The translations under genes were made by a program, and so were the position numbers. From CAWACP01 sp963780655 (GTDB lineage Bacteria; Acidobacteriota; Terriglobia; Bryobacterales; Bryobacteraceae), in assembly GCA_963780655.1 (NCBI GenBank), contig CAWACP010000003.1:1736001-1800000 (forward strand): a DNA stretch of 64,000 nt, read 5' to 3'. Below, in pieces: positions 43,587 through 52,969 of this stretch; the stretch's first letter is position 1, and the number at the start of each line of letters is the position of its first letter. The notes beneath the pieces were generated by a model. The model was not told the origin of the DNA. It did not search any database and saw nothing but the letters and a program-made list of their open reading frames with translations.

Positions 43587-44986
43587 TCAAACTCCTGGGT
43601 CAGAAGCTTCGCCTGGCGCAATCTCTATCCAGGCCGGCTCGCCCGGCAGATTCGGCCGCCACAGAATCGCCTGTCCGCGCGGAACAGTTTCGGCGCCCAC
43701 GTGAGGCACGGACTCGCCACGCGTCTCGCCGAAGCTCGACAGAGTCCGGTCAGGCGTGCCGCCCACCACCACGACATGAGTGGCTGCCTTCACCACGCCC
43801 GGTGAAATCCTCTCGGGTTCAAGTGTCACCAGGAACGTGTTGCTGAGGTCCGGGGGCGCGGGCCCGTTGTGCATTGCCGGCAGCACGTGATGCGCCTCGT
43901 CGACAATCAGCCAGTGCGGCCGGCCCGTACGCTTGCGGCTCTCCCCGATCGCCGGCATGAGATTGCGAAAGAAATCGGGCCGGTTATCCATGCGCACACC
44001 CAGCAGGTTCACGATCACGTTGCGGCCGGGTTTCGCCAGAACAGACATTATTTCGTCGACGCCGGGAACGCGCTGTGCATCACCCAGCACGACCGTGTCG
44101 GGAAAGGTCGGGTAATCGCCCTCGGGGTCGATGGCGCAGAACTGATACTCGGTTTTCGTCAGGCGCTCCATGAAGGCCGATATGAGCGTCGACTTCCCGC
44201 CGCCCGATGTTCCCGCAAGCAGGATGGTGCTGCCCCATACGGGCAGGCACGCCTTGCTCCCGTCGCTGGCCGTCCCGATGAAGATGTCGTGACGCTCCAG
44301 CCGGGGCGAAAGCGAAGCGAGGTCGTCATCGAGGAGCTTCGCGATCAGCTCGGCGACGCCCTCGCCACGTGCGCCCGAGGTCACAAGATCCGCTCTGTCC
44401 TTCACCGACGGCAGCGCGTTCGCCACCGCGACCGAGCATTCGCAAGCCGCCAGGAACGCGTGATCGTTTTCAGCATCGCCGATCCCCGCGATGTTATGGC
44501 CGGAGAGCCCCAGTTGCTCGAGCGCGCATTTCAGGCCGGTCGCCTTGTTCACCCCGGAAGGCAGCACCATCACAGCGCCCTTGTTGAAGATGACCTGGAG
44601 TTCCAGTCCAAGCTCGCTGATCGCGTCAACCACCTCGCGCTGGTGCCGCTCGCGCGTGTGGCTACAATCGTGCGACCGGCGCTAAGCGGCTGCACCTGAC
44701 GCTGCCGCAATCTTTCGAGAAACGCCGGCGGAGGCGGATCCGCAAGGGTCGTTTCTTTTCCCGACGCCGGGTCGACGATCAGGGCGCCGTTCTCGGCCAC
44801 CACGCGGTCGAATATGTCGATTCGGTTGAAGGTTCGGGCGAGGTCTTCAAGCTCGCGGCCGGTTACCAGGATCAGCTTGCGTCCAGAGGCTCGAAGCTGG
44901 TCGAGGGCCTTCAGCGTCTCCCGAAACACGATACCGTCGCTGGCCAGCGTCCCGTCATAATCTGTGGCAAGGGCAACGTATCGCAC
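43587..44986 (-). pseudogene. HAD hydrolase-HerA/DUF87 ATPase fusion gene, frameshifted
   Basis: The N-terminal part is a Cof/HAD-IIB phosphatase (VALATDYDGTLASDGIVFRE, with KLILVTGRELEDL and GIGDAENDHAFL). It is followed by a HerA/VirB4-like ATPase with Walker A LAGTSGGGKSTL and Walker B WLIVDEAHHVLP. The first frame (from 44986) runs off into ASGTSARWLTRSASL and stops near 44570; the second, in another frame, covers the rest to 43587. At 44651-44656 the plus strand has CGCGCG. With one CG fewer the minus strand reads TRERHQREVVDAISELG, joining both parts. So a dinucleotide expansion broke one fused gene, or the sequence is wrong. Confidence 0.75.
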
Positions 44987-45121
44987 TCACGGGTTAGACG
45001 GTCCCCGGAGCCCCGGGTGCATCATTCCCGGGATCGTAGCGCAGGGCCCAGCGGGCGATTGTTCCAGCGCCGGCCCAGGAGAAGATCGCTTGCGAAGCTC
45101 GCGAATCGATCGATGCTATGA

Positions 45122-47146
45122 TTGCAGAGATTTACTGTGCGCCACAGAGCCTTAGTTGCCGCCGCCGCGCTGGCGTTCGCGGCCCTGCTGGCGGTTTATT
45201 CGAATCACTTTCAAAACGCATTTCACTTCGACGATTTCCACACTATTACCGGGAATCCCAGTGTCCACAGCCTGCGGAACGTTCCCCGTTTCTTCACCGA
45301 CGCGCGCACCTTCAGCCTTCTGCCGGATCACGGTTCCTACCGGCCGCTGGTGACCGCGTCCATCGCCCTCGATTACTGGCTGTCCGGTGGCGCCCACCCC
45401 TTCTGGTTCCACGTTTCCACGTTCCTCTGGTACATCGCCCAACTGGCGCTCATGTACCTGCTGTTCGCCTCTGTCATGGAGGCCGCCGCGCCGAATCCGG
45501 ACAATCGCTGGTTCGCGCTGTTTGCCGCGGTGCTCTATGGGCTGCACCCGGTGAGCGCCGAAACCGTTAACTACATCATCCAGCGCGCGGAGATTTATTG
45601 CTCGCTCGGGGTCGTCGCGGGTCTGACGCTGTACATCCGTTTCGCTGCGCTTCGCCGCACCGGGCTGTACCTGATTCCGGTGGTGCTGAGCATCCTCGCC
45701 AAGCCCCCCGCCGCAATGTTTGCCCCGCTGCTTTTCATCTGGATTCTGCTGTTTGAGGAGAACGGAAATCTGTGGCGGTCGCTGAAACGAGCCATCCCTT
45801 CAATGGCGGTCTGCGGAGTGGCGGGCGCATTCGTGTTGCACATGCAGGCCGGCACGTTTTCGCCGGGCGGCTTCAGTCCGTTTCTGTATCGCCTGACGCA
45901 ACCCTGGGTGACCTGGCATTACTTCCGCTCCTTCTTCTGGCCTTCGGACCTGACCGCGGATTCCGGCATGAGCTGGGTACAGGGCTGGACCGACGCCCGC
46001 GTCCTGTTCGGCCTCTTCTTTATCGCCGCGCTCTGCATCCTGGCTGGACTCGCGGCGCGCACGCTGCGCACGCGCCCTATCGCCTTCGGCCTCGCCTGGT
46101 TCCTGCTCACTCTTCTGCCGGTTGCCTGGGTTCCGCTGGCTGAGGTTGAGAACGACCACCGCATGTTCTTCCCCTATATCGGCCTCACCCTGGCCGTGGT
46201 GTGGGCGGCGCGGCTTGTGGTCGGACACGATCTGCGGTCGCTCGCGGTTTCGGCCGTGCTTGTACTGGCCATCTGCGCATGGGGCACGCGTCAGCGCAAC
46301 GAAGTGTGGCGAACGGAAGAGACGCTGTGGCGCGACGTTACCCTGAAGAGCCCGCTCAACGGCCGGGGGTTGATGAACTACGGCCTGACGCAAATGGCCA
46401 AAGGCGATTTCAACCCTGCGCTGGCATCATTCCAGAAGGCTCTTCCGCTGACTCCCAATTACTCTCTGCTGCATATCAATATCGGCGTTGCGGACGGCGC
46501 ACTGGGGCGCGATTCCGACGCCGAGCAACAGTTTGTCCAGGCCCTGGCGCTGGCGCCGGACGATTCACAGTCTTACTACTATTACGCACGCTGGCTTTCC
46601 GGGCGTGGCCGGATCGGGGAGGCGGCCGCGCTGCTGGAAACCGGGATTCAGAAGAACCGCCTGGATACGCAGTGCCGCACGCTTCTCCTGGAACTTTATC
46701 AGCGCCAGATGGCATGGCCGAAATTCGATGCGCTCCTGGCGGATTCCCTGAGCGTGGCGCCCGGCGACGCCGACTTTCTGCGTTTCCGCGCCATGCGGGC
46801 AGGCGTGCGGCCGGGAATTCAGACCGCTCAAAACCGCCCCCAGAGGGCGGAAGACTTCCTGAGCCTGTCCCTGACTGATTATTGGGCCGGCCGTTACCAG
46901 GACTGTATCGCCGCGGCGCAGCAGGCGCTTCGGCTGAATCCGAATTACGCCGAAGCCTGGAATAACATCGCCGTCGCCTGGAATGCCCAGGGGCGCTACG
47001 ATCTGGGGATTCAGGCGGCCGAGCAGGCGGTGCGCCTGAAGCCCGATTTCGCGCTGGCGCGGAACAACCTGGCGTGGGCGCGATGGCAGCAGGCGCGCAC
47101 GGCGGCGCCCATGAAGCAGTTCCATGCGGGTAAAGGGCCTCGCTAA
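45122..47146 (+). CDS. GT-C-like membrane protein with C-terminal TPR repeats
   Basis: Predicted 674-residue protein from TTG 45122 (or GTG 45137). After one N-terminal helix comes the motif FDDFHTITGNPSVHSLRNVP, characteristic of the PMT/TMTC-like GT-C families, then about ten membrane helices to residue 390 (FAPLLFIWILLF and IAFGLAWFLLTLLPVAWVPL). Residues 415-655 are TPR units (ALASFQKALPLTPNYSLLHI, AWNNIAVAWNAQGRYDLGIQ). Eukaryotic TMTC proteins with this layout are O-mannosyltransferases; the bacterial function is not established. It would act at the inner membrane on exported proteins. No partner gene nearby. Confidence 0.82.
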   Translation: MQRFTVRHRALVAAAALAFAALLAVYSNHFQNAFHFDDFHTITGNPSVHSLRNVPRFFTDARTFSLLPDHGSYRPLVTASIALDYWLSGGAHPFWFHVSTFLWYIAQLALMYLLFASVMEAAAPNPDNRWFALFAAVLYGLHPVSAETVNYIIQRAEIYCSLGVVAGLTLYIRFAALRRTGLYLIPVVLSILAKPPAAMFAPLLFIWILLFEENGNLWRSLKRAIPSMAVCGVAGAFVLHMQAGTFSPGGFSPFLYRLTQPWVTWHYFRSFFWPSDLTADSGMSWVQGWTDARVLFGLFFIAALCILAGLAARTLRTRPIAFGLAWFLLTLLPVAWVPLAEVENDHRMFFPYIGLTLAVVWAARLVVGHDLRSLAVSAVLVLAICAWGTRQRNEVWRTEETLWRDVTLKSPLNGRGLMNYGLTQMAKGDFNPALASFQKALPLTPNYSLLHINIGVADGALGRDSDAEQQFVQALALAPDDSQSYYYYARWLSGRGRIGEAAALLETGIQKNRLDTQCRTLLLELYQRQMAWPKFDALLADSLSVAPGDADFLRFRAMRAGVRPGIQTAQNRPQRAEDFLSLSLTDYWAGRYQDCIAAAQQALRLNPNYAEAWNNIAVAWNAQGRYDLGIQAAEQAVRLKPDFALARNNLAWARWQQARTAAPMKQFHAGKGPR

Positions 47147-47263
47147 AGGCCTTGTTGGAGCGAACCCGTCTGGGTCGGCAGCCAATCCTGAGCCCGTATC
47201 GGTGGATGGATCGGGCAAGTGCGCCGGGTGTCCTTACACTGCGGTGCGGCTTGCTCGGCAGTA

Positions 47264-47493
47264 TGCAGCGAGGTGCTCACACGTCTGCTGCCGACAGCGA
47301 ACGCTGTAGTGGCCAAATGGCGCCAACCAATCCGGCAGGACGGTGAACGTCTTGCGACAGGATCATATGCCACGCCTCACCCGGATGCATTCATGCTGGT
47401 CGTCGTGGCTCTGAGGCAATCGCCGTCCATTTGGCCGATGATCGTGTGATTCCGGCAAATAGGACATCGTCGCGGAAGAAAATCCAGCGGGAT
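47264..47493 (-). pseudogene. remnant of a zinc-finger (DUF6431-like) mobile-element-type protein
   Basis: The minus strand reads IPLDFLPRRCPICRNHTIIG in one frame, then in a second frame SHDDQHECIRVRRGI, a stop, and CRKTFTVLPDWLAPFGHYSV. Joined, this resembles a zinc-finger protein family widespread in Acidobacteriota that I recall as DUF6431. One frameshift and one stop are present. Confidence 0.45.
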
Positions 47494-47856
47494 CACCCCG
47501 GCTCGATGTTGTCTTTTGCTTCGGGCAGTGCGACAAAGAGAATCACGGCCGGCGTGACAGCCGCCGCCGACCGCCCCTGCCGTTCGATCTGAGGACCGGC
47601 CCTTCACCCTCCCGGTAAAGTCAGTCTCGAACGAAAAAAGAATACTGCTTTCCGTTGCTGGTCGCGAGCGCTCACTCAGAACATTGGCCGTTTAGGTCCG
47701 GAGACGGCGCTACGGCCCGGACGTCGCGGGTCGGGTTAATTCTTTTGGAGAACTTTTCAAGCGGCGCAATCTGATGTAAGCTGGCAACGCCGTAAATCAC
47801 GATTGCCGGGAATCCCGATCGAGGCAAGTGAAAGTTCCGTTCCAGAGGGAGGGCGA
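47494..47856. other. intergenic region upstream of the collagen-like genes
   Basis: No gene supported. The bases before 47857 include GGGAGGG as ribosome-binding site. I could not identify a confident promoter. Confidence 0.4.
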
Positions 47857-49329
47857 ATGAGAGGATCGCGAACTGTTCTGGCCGTTTGCGTCGCTGCGTT
47901 TTTGCCGACGACAGCCTTCGCGGACGACGCCCACCTGACCGGCGACACGTACTTCGCCCCGGGCAATCCTGACAACTACGGCGCGGCCAGAACCATCGCG
48001 GTCGGCGGTCCCACCGATTTTCAGGGGCTGGTGCAGTTCGATCTGTCCACGCTTCCGGCGGGGACCACAGGGGCCCAGGTCTCTAACGCGAGCCTGCGGC
48101 TGTTCGTGGACCAGATCGGCGTTGCGGGCTCGGTGGACGTTTACGCAGCCACTGGCGCCTGGACCGAATCCACCGTTACCGGCTCCGGCTACCCCATCCC
48201 CGGGAACCTGGTTGCGCCGAATGTGCCTGTCAGCGTCGCGGGTTCCTACGTTGTCGTCGATGTCACAGCCCAGGTGAAAGCCTGGCTCAACGGGGCGCCC
48301 GACTACGGCTTCCTCCTCATGGCCGATCCCACCTCAACGCTGGTCTATTTTGACAGCAAGGAAAACCTGAACACCAGTCATCAGCCGGAACTCGAGGTAA
48401 ACCTGTTGGGGCCGTCGGGGCCAACCGGGCCAACCGGACCAACCGGTCCGATGGGAGCAACAGGACCGACGGGAGCTACGGGACCGACGGGACTTACCGG
48501 TGTCAGCAGCACAGTCACCGGGCCGGCCGGGCCAATGGGGCCGACCGGGCCGACAGGGAACACCGGCCCCACGGGACCCACCGGTTCCACCGGATCTGCG
48601 GGAAGCGCCGGAGCGCAGGGCGCCATCGGTCCGACAGGACCTGTCGGCGTTACGGGGCCCACCGGACCTACGGGGGCAACCGGTTCCGCGGGTGCGGCCG
48701 GACCTCAGGGTGCTGTGGGCGCGACGGGTCCGCCCGGAAGTCCAGGGGCGACCGGACCCACCGGAGCTGCGGGAGCCGCCGGCGCGGCCGGAGTTACCGG
48801 GCCCACCGGTGTTACAGGGCCTATGGGCTCCATGGGTCCGCCCGGATCGCAGGGACCCCAGGGATTGCCGGGATCGCCCGGACCGACCGGCTCCACAGGC
48901 CCGGCTGGCGCCACGGGACCGCAGGGGTTATTGCTCAACGCCAGCTATCCCATGGTCAGCCTCGGCAACAACGACCATTCCACCACGAAGGTCGTTATTC
49001 CGTCCGGCACAACGGACTCCTTCTTCCTCCTGAACACGACAGCGGACCAGACTTTTGGCGGTCCCTACAATGTCCAACTGCCGCCTGCGACCTCGGCCGG
49101 ACAGGTGATCGCGGTCCTGCAAACCAACCCCTTCACCGCCGCCTTCACCGACTACTACCCGGCTTCCGGCGACCGGATCCTGGTCGGCAGCAGCGTGACC
49201 GCCTCGAACGCGGTGGCCAATTCCAATGGGGAGGACACGAACTTCACCTTCCTGCAGAACGGCGCTAACTGGGCTCAGTTCATATCCGATGGAAACCACA
49301 ACTGGTACTTGTTGTCGGAGGACCAATAA
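47857..49329 (+). CDS. exported DNRLRE plus collagen-like protein 1
   Basis: Predicted 490-residue secreted protein. ATG 47857 follows GGGAGGG; signal peptide at residues 1-23 (ending AFADD). Residues 24-180 match the DNRLRE/CBM96-like domain pattern: DDAHLTGDTYFAPGNPDNYG, LVQFDLSTLPAGTTGAQVSN and VDVTAQVKAWLNGAPDYGFL. From about 186 to 358 runs a collagen-like Gly-x-y stalk rich in GPTGPTG and GATG. A 130-residue non-repetitive tip ends the protein (FISDGNHNWYLLSEDQ). The next gene begins at its last base. It is probably a surface or matrix protein; with its two neighbours it may form trimers. Confidence 0.85.
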   Translation: MRGSRTVLAVCVAAFLPTTAFADDAHLTGDTYFAPGNPDNYGAARTIAVGGPTDFQGLVQFDLSTLPAGTTGAQVSNASLRLFVDQIGVAGSVDVYAATGAWTESTVTGSGYPIPGNLVAPNVPVSVAGSYVVVDVTAQVKAWLNGAPDYGFLLMADPTSTLVYFDSKENLNTSHQPELEVNLLGPSGPTGPTGPTGPMGATGPTGATGPTGLTGVSSTVTGPAGPMGPTGPTGNTGPTGPTGSTGSAGSAGAQGAIGPTGPVGVTGPTGPTGATGSAGAAGPQGAVGATGPPGSPGATGPTGAAGAAGAAGVTGPTGVTGPMGSMGPPGSQGPQGLPGSPGPTGSTGPAGATGPQGLLLNASYPMVSLGNNDHSTTKVVIPSGTTDSFFLLNTTADQTFGGPYNVQLPPATSAGQVIAVLQTNPFTAAFTDYYPASGDRILVGSSVTASNAVANSNGEDTNFTFLQNGANWAQFISDGNHNWYLLSEDQ

Positions 49330-50774
49330 TGAACACGCCGGTGAAATCGAATGCGATCGGGTTCATTGCGGCCGGTCTGGCTCTCTTGCTGCCGGTCGCG
49401 GCGCTGGCCGACACGGCGCCGCTGACGGGTGATGCGTACATAAATCCCGGCAGTTCGAGCAAGTTCGGCGCTGCAAAGGGGATCGATGTGGGCGGTTCGC
49501 TGCACTCGGAAGGCTTACTGCTCTTCGATCTGAACCATCTGCCGGCGGGCACGAACGGTAGCAGCGTGGCCATGGCAAGACTACGGATCTTCGTGGACAC
49601 CGTGACCGCGGCGGGCGCCATCGACCTCTACGCGGCAAACGCTCCCTGGTCCGAAAGCACGGTGAATGGCGTAACGCCTCCGGTACCGGGTCCGGGCGCC
49701 ACGGTGCAGGCTGGAATACCGGTCACCGAGGCTGGAGAATATATTCAGATCGACGTTACCGCCCAGGTTCAGGCGTGGCTGAACGGGAGCCCCTATTACG
49801 GGTTCCTTATCACCGCCGAGAACTCCACCAACATTGTTCTGGACAGCAAGGAGAGCACGTTAACCAGCCATCCCGCCGTCCTGGAGATCGATTTGATCGG
49901 ATCCGCCGGGGCGGTGGGGCCAACCGGACCCACGGGTGCAATGGGCGCAGCGGGACCCACGGGGGCGACCGGTGCGACCGGCACAAACGGCGCCAACGGA
50001 CCGACTGGACCGACGGGGCCGACGGGCAGCGTCGGCGCAGCGGGGCCGGCTGGCGCAATGGGGCCGACCGGAGCGACCGGGCAGATCGGGCCAACCGGGC
50101 CCACAGGCTTCACTGGACCTACCGGCGCAACGGGTCCGACAGGTTCGACTGGCGCCGCCGGTGCGCAAGGTCCGGCCGGACCGACAGGTCCTACTGGGCC
50201 GACAGGTCCAACCGGCACAACCGGCCCTGTGGGCGTGTTCGGGCCCAGCGGTCCGACGGGCGCGACGGGAAGTACCGGAGCGCAGGGAGCGGCCGGAGCG
50301 CAGGGTGCTTTGGGGCCAACCGGCGTAACTGGCCCCACCGGGAACACCGGTCCCATGGGTGTTAACGGCGCCACCGGCGCAACGGGAGCAGCCGGTGCAA
50401 CGGGCCCTGCTTTCACGAATTCCTGGTCCCTGGAAGGGCCGGTGGCATCGGGAACCACCATCAGCGACAGCGATTCTCATCGAGCCATCCTGGTGAACAA
50501 CTCCTCGGCCGCCACCATCACTCTGCCGCACGCGAACAGCGCCGCCGGGAAACTCATCCTCATCCAGGCAGCGGACAACTTTGCCGCCGGGCATACGATT
50601 ACGATCGGCGTGCAGGGCAGCGATCATATCCTGAACCACAACTCCTTCAGCCCGTCTATGACTGGCCAGGCGTCTTCATGCACGGTCGCCGTGGCGGCGG
50701 AGTTTGTCAGCGATGGCACGTCGCTGTGGTATCTCACGCGGCTGGTCGATTACGGCACGTGCGACAACGAGTGA
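49329..50774 (+). CDS. exported DNRLRE plus collagen-like protein 2
   Basis: Predicted 481-residue secreted paralogue. Its ATG overlaps the previous TAA by one base (TAATG), so translation is likely coupled. A signal peptide covers residues 1-26 (LLPVAALADTAP), then a DNRLRE-like domain (SEGLLLFDLNHLPAGTNGSS and IDVTAQVQAWLNGSPYYGFL). A Gly-x-y stalk of about 170 residues runs from GAVGPTGPTGAMGAAGPTGA to near residue 360. Its tip is different from protein 1 (ATITLPHANSAAGKLILIQA, ending RLVDYGTCDNE). Stalk length matches that of its neighbours. Likely one of three parts of the same surface structure. Confidence 0.85.
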   Translation: MNTPVKSNAIGFIAAGLALLLPVAALADTAPLTGDAYINPGSSSKFGAAKGIDVGGSLHSEGLLLFDLNHLPAGTNGSSVAMARLRIFVDTVTAAGAIDLYAANAPWSESTVNGVTPPVPGPGATVQAGIPVTEAGEYIQIDVTAQVQAWLNGSPYYGFLITAENSTNIVLDSKESTLTSHPAVLEIDLIGSAGAVGPTGPTGAMGAAGPTGATGATGTNGANGPTGPTGPTGSVGAAGPAGAMGPTGATGQIGPTGPTGFTGPTGATGPTGSTGAAGAQGPAGPTGPTGPTGPTGTTGPVGVFGPSGPTGATGSTGAQGAAGAQGALGPTGVTGPTGNTGPMGVNGATGATGAAGATGPAFTNSWSLEGPVASGTTISDSDSHRAILVNNSSAATITLPHANSAAGKLILIQAADNFAAGHTITIGVQGSDHILNHNSFSPSMTGQASSCTVAVAAEFVSDGTSLWYLTRLVDYGTCDNE

Positions 50775-50793
50775 GCGACGAGGGAAAACGAGA

Positions 50794-52320
50794 ATGACTA
50801 CAAAATCACTCATCGGACCGGCGGTCCTGCTGGTGACGGCCTCGCTCGCGGTTCCGGACTTGTGGGCGGCGGATGCTCCGCTGGTGGGAAACGTCACCAT
50901 TAGTTCTCTCTCTCCGACGACAAATTTTAACTTCGGGGGGGACGCTCAGACTTTGAATATCAGCCGTGGGAACGCGGGTCTGGTTCAGTTCGACCTGTCC
51001 GCGTATCCGACCAATACTGTGGTCGCTGTTGCGTACCTGCAGGTTTTTGCGGATCAGGTATCTACCGCCGGGACGCTGAATTTCACGCTGGTCACGTCGC
51101 CGTGGGACGAGGATACCGTGACCTGGGCCACGCAGCCGACGACCGCCGCGAGTCCGTTCGCCTCCGTGGCGGTAAGCACGGCCAATACATTTGTGCTGGT
51201 GAATGTCACCACCCAGGTGCAGAACTGGATCGCGAATCCGGCTGCGAATTTCGGCCTGGAGATCGCCGGCATAAGCCGCACTACCGTGCTGCTCGACACG
51301 AAAGAGAACACCGGTACCAGTCACAACGCGCAGTTGATCCTCACCACAGTCAGTCCGGCCGGTTCAGGGGGGTTGACAGGACCGGCGGGACCCACAGGGC
51401 CCACCGGGGCGACCGGAGCAACAGGATCGACCGGCGCGCCTGGACTGCCTGGATCGACCGGACCCACGGGGCCCACGGGCGCGACTGGCGGCATCGGGCC
51501 GACCGGACCGGTCGGCTCGACGGGCGCGACCGGGCCGACCGGCGCAACCGGACCTACCGGACCCATCGGCCCAACCGGATTTCAGGGCGCGGCGGGTGCG
51601 GCCGGCGCAATGGGCGCCACTGGAGTGACCGGAGTGACCGGCCCGACAGGTCCTATGGGGCCGACGGGATCCATAGGAGCAATGGGTGCAACCGGGGCCA
51701 CTGGGCCTACCGGCGCCACCGGCATAACCGGAACCCAGGGAGCTATCGGACCGACCGGCCCCACGGGTTTCACGGGACCCCAGGGTCCGACGGGCAATCG
51801 GGGCCCGATGGGCGCGATGGGGAACACCGGCGCTACCGGGCCCGCGGGCGCCCAGGGCGCGCAGGGCGCCAACGGACCGACGGGAAATGTCTTCCCCATG
51901 TCCACGGCGCCAATCGGAAACGGAGGCACGATATCCGACACGGACGCCTACATTTACCACCTGGTCGACAACTCCGGCGGAACGCAGAACAGCGCGGAGA
52001 CCGGGGTCAGCAAAGGCAATCCGGCGACGATTACTTTGCCTCACGCCACCGTGGCCGGGCGGGTTGTGGTCTTGATTGCAACCTGCCGGACCGTCAACCA
52101 TCTCAATGCCTGTAACGACCCCACCGATCCCAACAATCAGGTCATCGATGGATCGCAGATCTTTGCGAATACCCAGACCGGAGACACCATCATCTATGTG
52201 GGCACCGGCGGCGCCGGCAGCTCGAATCCAAGTTCGACACAGGCCGCGGCGCTGGAATTCACGCTGTCGTTGTTTACGGACGGAAACCACCACTGGTACC
52301 TTTTCGATCAGGGCCAGTAG
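50794..52320 (+). CDS. exported DNRLRE plus collagen-like protein 3
   Basis: Predicted 508-residue secreted paralogue. ATG 50794 is 20 bases after the previous stop; the longer frame from 50704 would lie within gene 2. Signal peptide MTTKSLIGPAVLLVTASLAV is followed by the DNRLRE-like part (GLVQFDLSAYPTNTVVAVAY and VTTQVQNWIANPAANFGLEI), then a Gly-x-y stalk of about 175 residues. The tip shares the TITLPHA beta segment with protein 2 (NPATITLPHATVAGRVVVLI) and the end FTDGNHHWYLFDQGQ with protein 1. So the tips are related in pieces, as if shuffled. The operon ends here. Confidence 0.85.
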   Translation: MTTKSLIGPAVLLVTASLAVPDLWAADAPLVGNVTISSLSPTTNFNFGGDAQTLNISRGNAGLVQFDLSAYPTNTVVAVAYLQVFADQVSTAGTLNFTLVTSPWDEDTVTWATQPTTAASPFASVAVSTANTFVLVNVTTQVQNWIANPAANFGLEIAGISRTTVLLDTKENTGTSHNAQLILTTVSPAGSGGLTGPAGPTGPTGATGATGSTGAPGLPGSTGPTGPTGATGGIGPTGPVGSTGATGPTGATGPTGPIGPTGFQGAAGAAGAMGATGVTGVTGPTGPMGPTGSIGAMGATGATGPTGATGITGTQGAIGPTGPTGFTGPQGPTGNRGPMGAMGNTGATGPAGAQGAQGANGPTGNVFPMSTAPIGNGGTISDTDAYIYHLVDNSGGTQNSAETGVSKGNPATITLPHATVAGRVVVLIATCRTVNHLNACNDPTDPNNQVIDGSQIFANTQTGDTIIYVGTGGAGSSNPSSTQAAALEFTLSLFTDGNHHWYLFDQGQ

Positions 52321-52371
52321 ACGGCAACATCCTGTCATCCTGTGCATCTTCGGCATCCTCTGCAGCCCATT

Positions 52372-52401
52372 TTGACTGGCCGCCAGGATTTCTGGCATAC
52401 T
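52372..52401 (+). promoter_or_regulatory. promoter of the RRM-protein gene
   Basis: TTGACT (52372-52377), an 18-base spacer and CATACT (52396-52401) predict a start near 52408 and a leader of over 100 bases, as in cold-inducible RNA-binding proteins. ACTGT-acagg-ACAGT overlaps its end (52399-52413). Confidence 0.5.
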
Positions 52402-52515
52402 GTACAGGACAGTTTTGGAACAGTCAGTTCACCTCCCGGTTCGCTCGAGTTTTTCCTCAGGCCACTCCGCGGTTGTTACCCCTGCTAATCCGAAGTTGTC
52501 AGTCAGGAGTGTATA

Positions 52516-52872
52516 GTGAGACTTTTCGTAGGAAACCTTCCCTATTCTGCCACCGAGACCGACCTGGAACACTTCTTTTCCGAGGCCGGTGTTACGGTTG
52601 ACAGCGTGAGCGTTATGCGCGACCGTTTCAGCGGCGAAGCCCGTGGTTTTGGCTTTGTCGAGATCAATAACGATGCCCAGGCCAACCATGCCGTCGAGGC
52701 ATGCAACGGCCGGGACCTCATGGGCCGTTCCCTCGTGGTGAACGAGGCTCGTCCAATGGCTGCTCGCGAGGGCGGCGGTGGCGGCGGCGGGCGCGGTGGC
52801 GACCGCGGCGGATATGGCGGGAACAGACGTAGCGGCGGCGGAGGCGGAGGCGGTGGATATCGCGACCGCTGA
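52516..52872 (+). CDS. RRM-type glycine-rich RNA-binding protein
   Basis: Predicted 118-residue RNA-binding protein from GTG 52516, with AGGAG six bases upstream. The single RRM has RNP2 LFVGNLPY at residues 3-10 and RNP1 RGFGFVEI at about 43-50, both with the aromatic residues used for RNA stacking. The C-terminal 40 residues are Gly/Arg-rich with RGG-like turns (GGRGGDRGGYGGNRRSGGGG). Bacterial members are cold-regulated and bind single-stranded RNA. The long leader supports post-transcriptional control. It has its own promoter and a strong terminator, so it is a monocistronic unit. Confidence 0.93.
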   Translation: MRLFVGNLPYSATETDLEHFFSEAGVTVDSVSVMRDRFSGEARGFGFVEINNDAQANHAVEACNGRDLMGRSLVVNEARPMAAREGGGGGGGRGGDRGGYGGNRRSGGGGGGGGYRDR

Positions 52873-52900
52873 AGTAGACAGGTAAACTGATAACCATTCG

Positions 52901-52934
52901 AGCCGGGCCTGCGGGTCCGGCTTTCGTGTTTTTT
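52901..52934 (+). terminator. rho-independent terminator of the RRM gene
   Basis: AGCCGGGCC-tgcg-GGTCCGGCT, nine paired positions (one G-U) around a 4-base loop, then TTCGTGTTTTTT. Confidence 0.85.
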
Positions 52935-52948
52935 GGCCCAGTGAGATT

Positions 52949-52965
52949 ATATCGTGATACGATAT
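52949..52965 (+). promoter_or_regulatory. perfect palindromic MarR-type operator
   Basis: ATATCGT-gat-ACGATAT, seven-base perfect arms, ends four bases before the marR start codon (GTG 52970). The position predicts autorepression of marR and the coupled ClC gene. Confidence 0.65.
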
Positions 52966-52969
52966 TTAT

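Noticed and set aside
48412..48930. Repetitive DNA resembling a CRISPR array or tandem repeat locus
   Set aside because: The repetition is triplet coding for Gly-x-y. There are no constant repeats with unique spacers.
49796..50461. Long minus-strand Pro-rich reading frames opposite the collagen-like genes
   Set aside because: GPTG codons read backwards give GPV/PVAP repeats. The plus-strand frames have signal peptides, DNRLRE domains and ribosome-binding sites.
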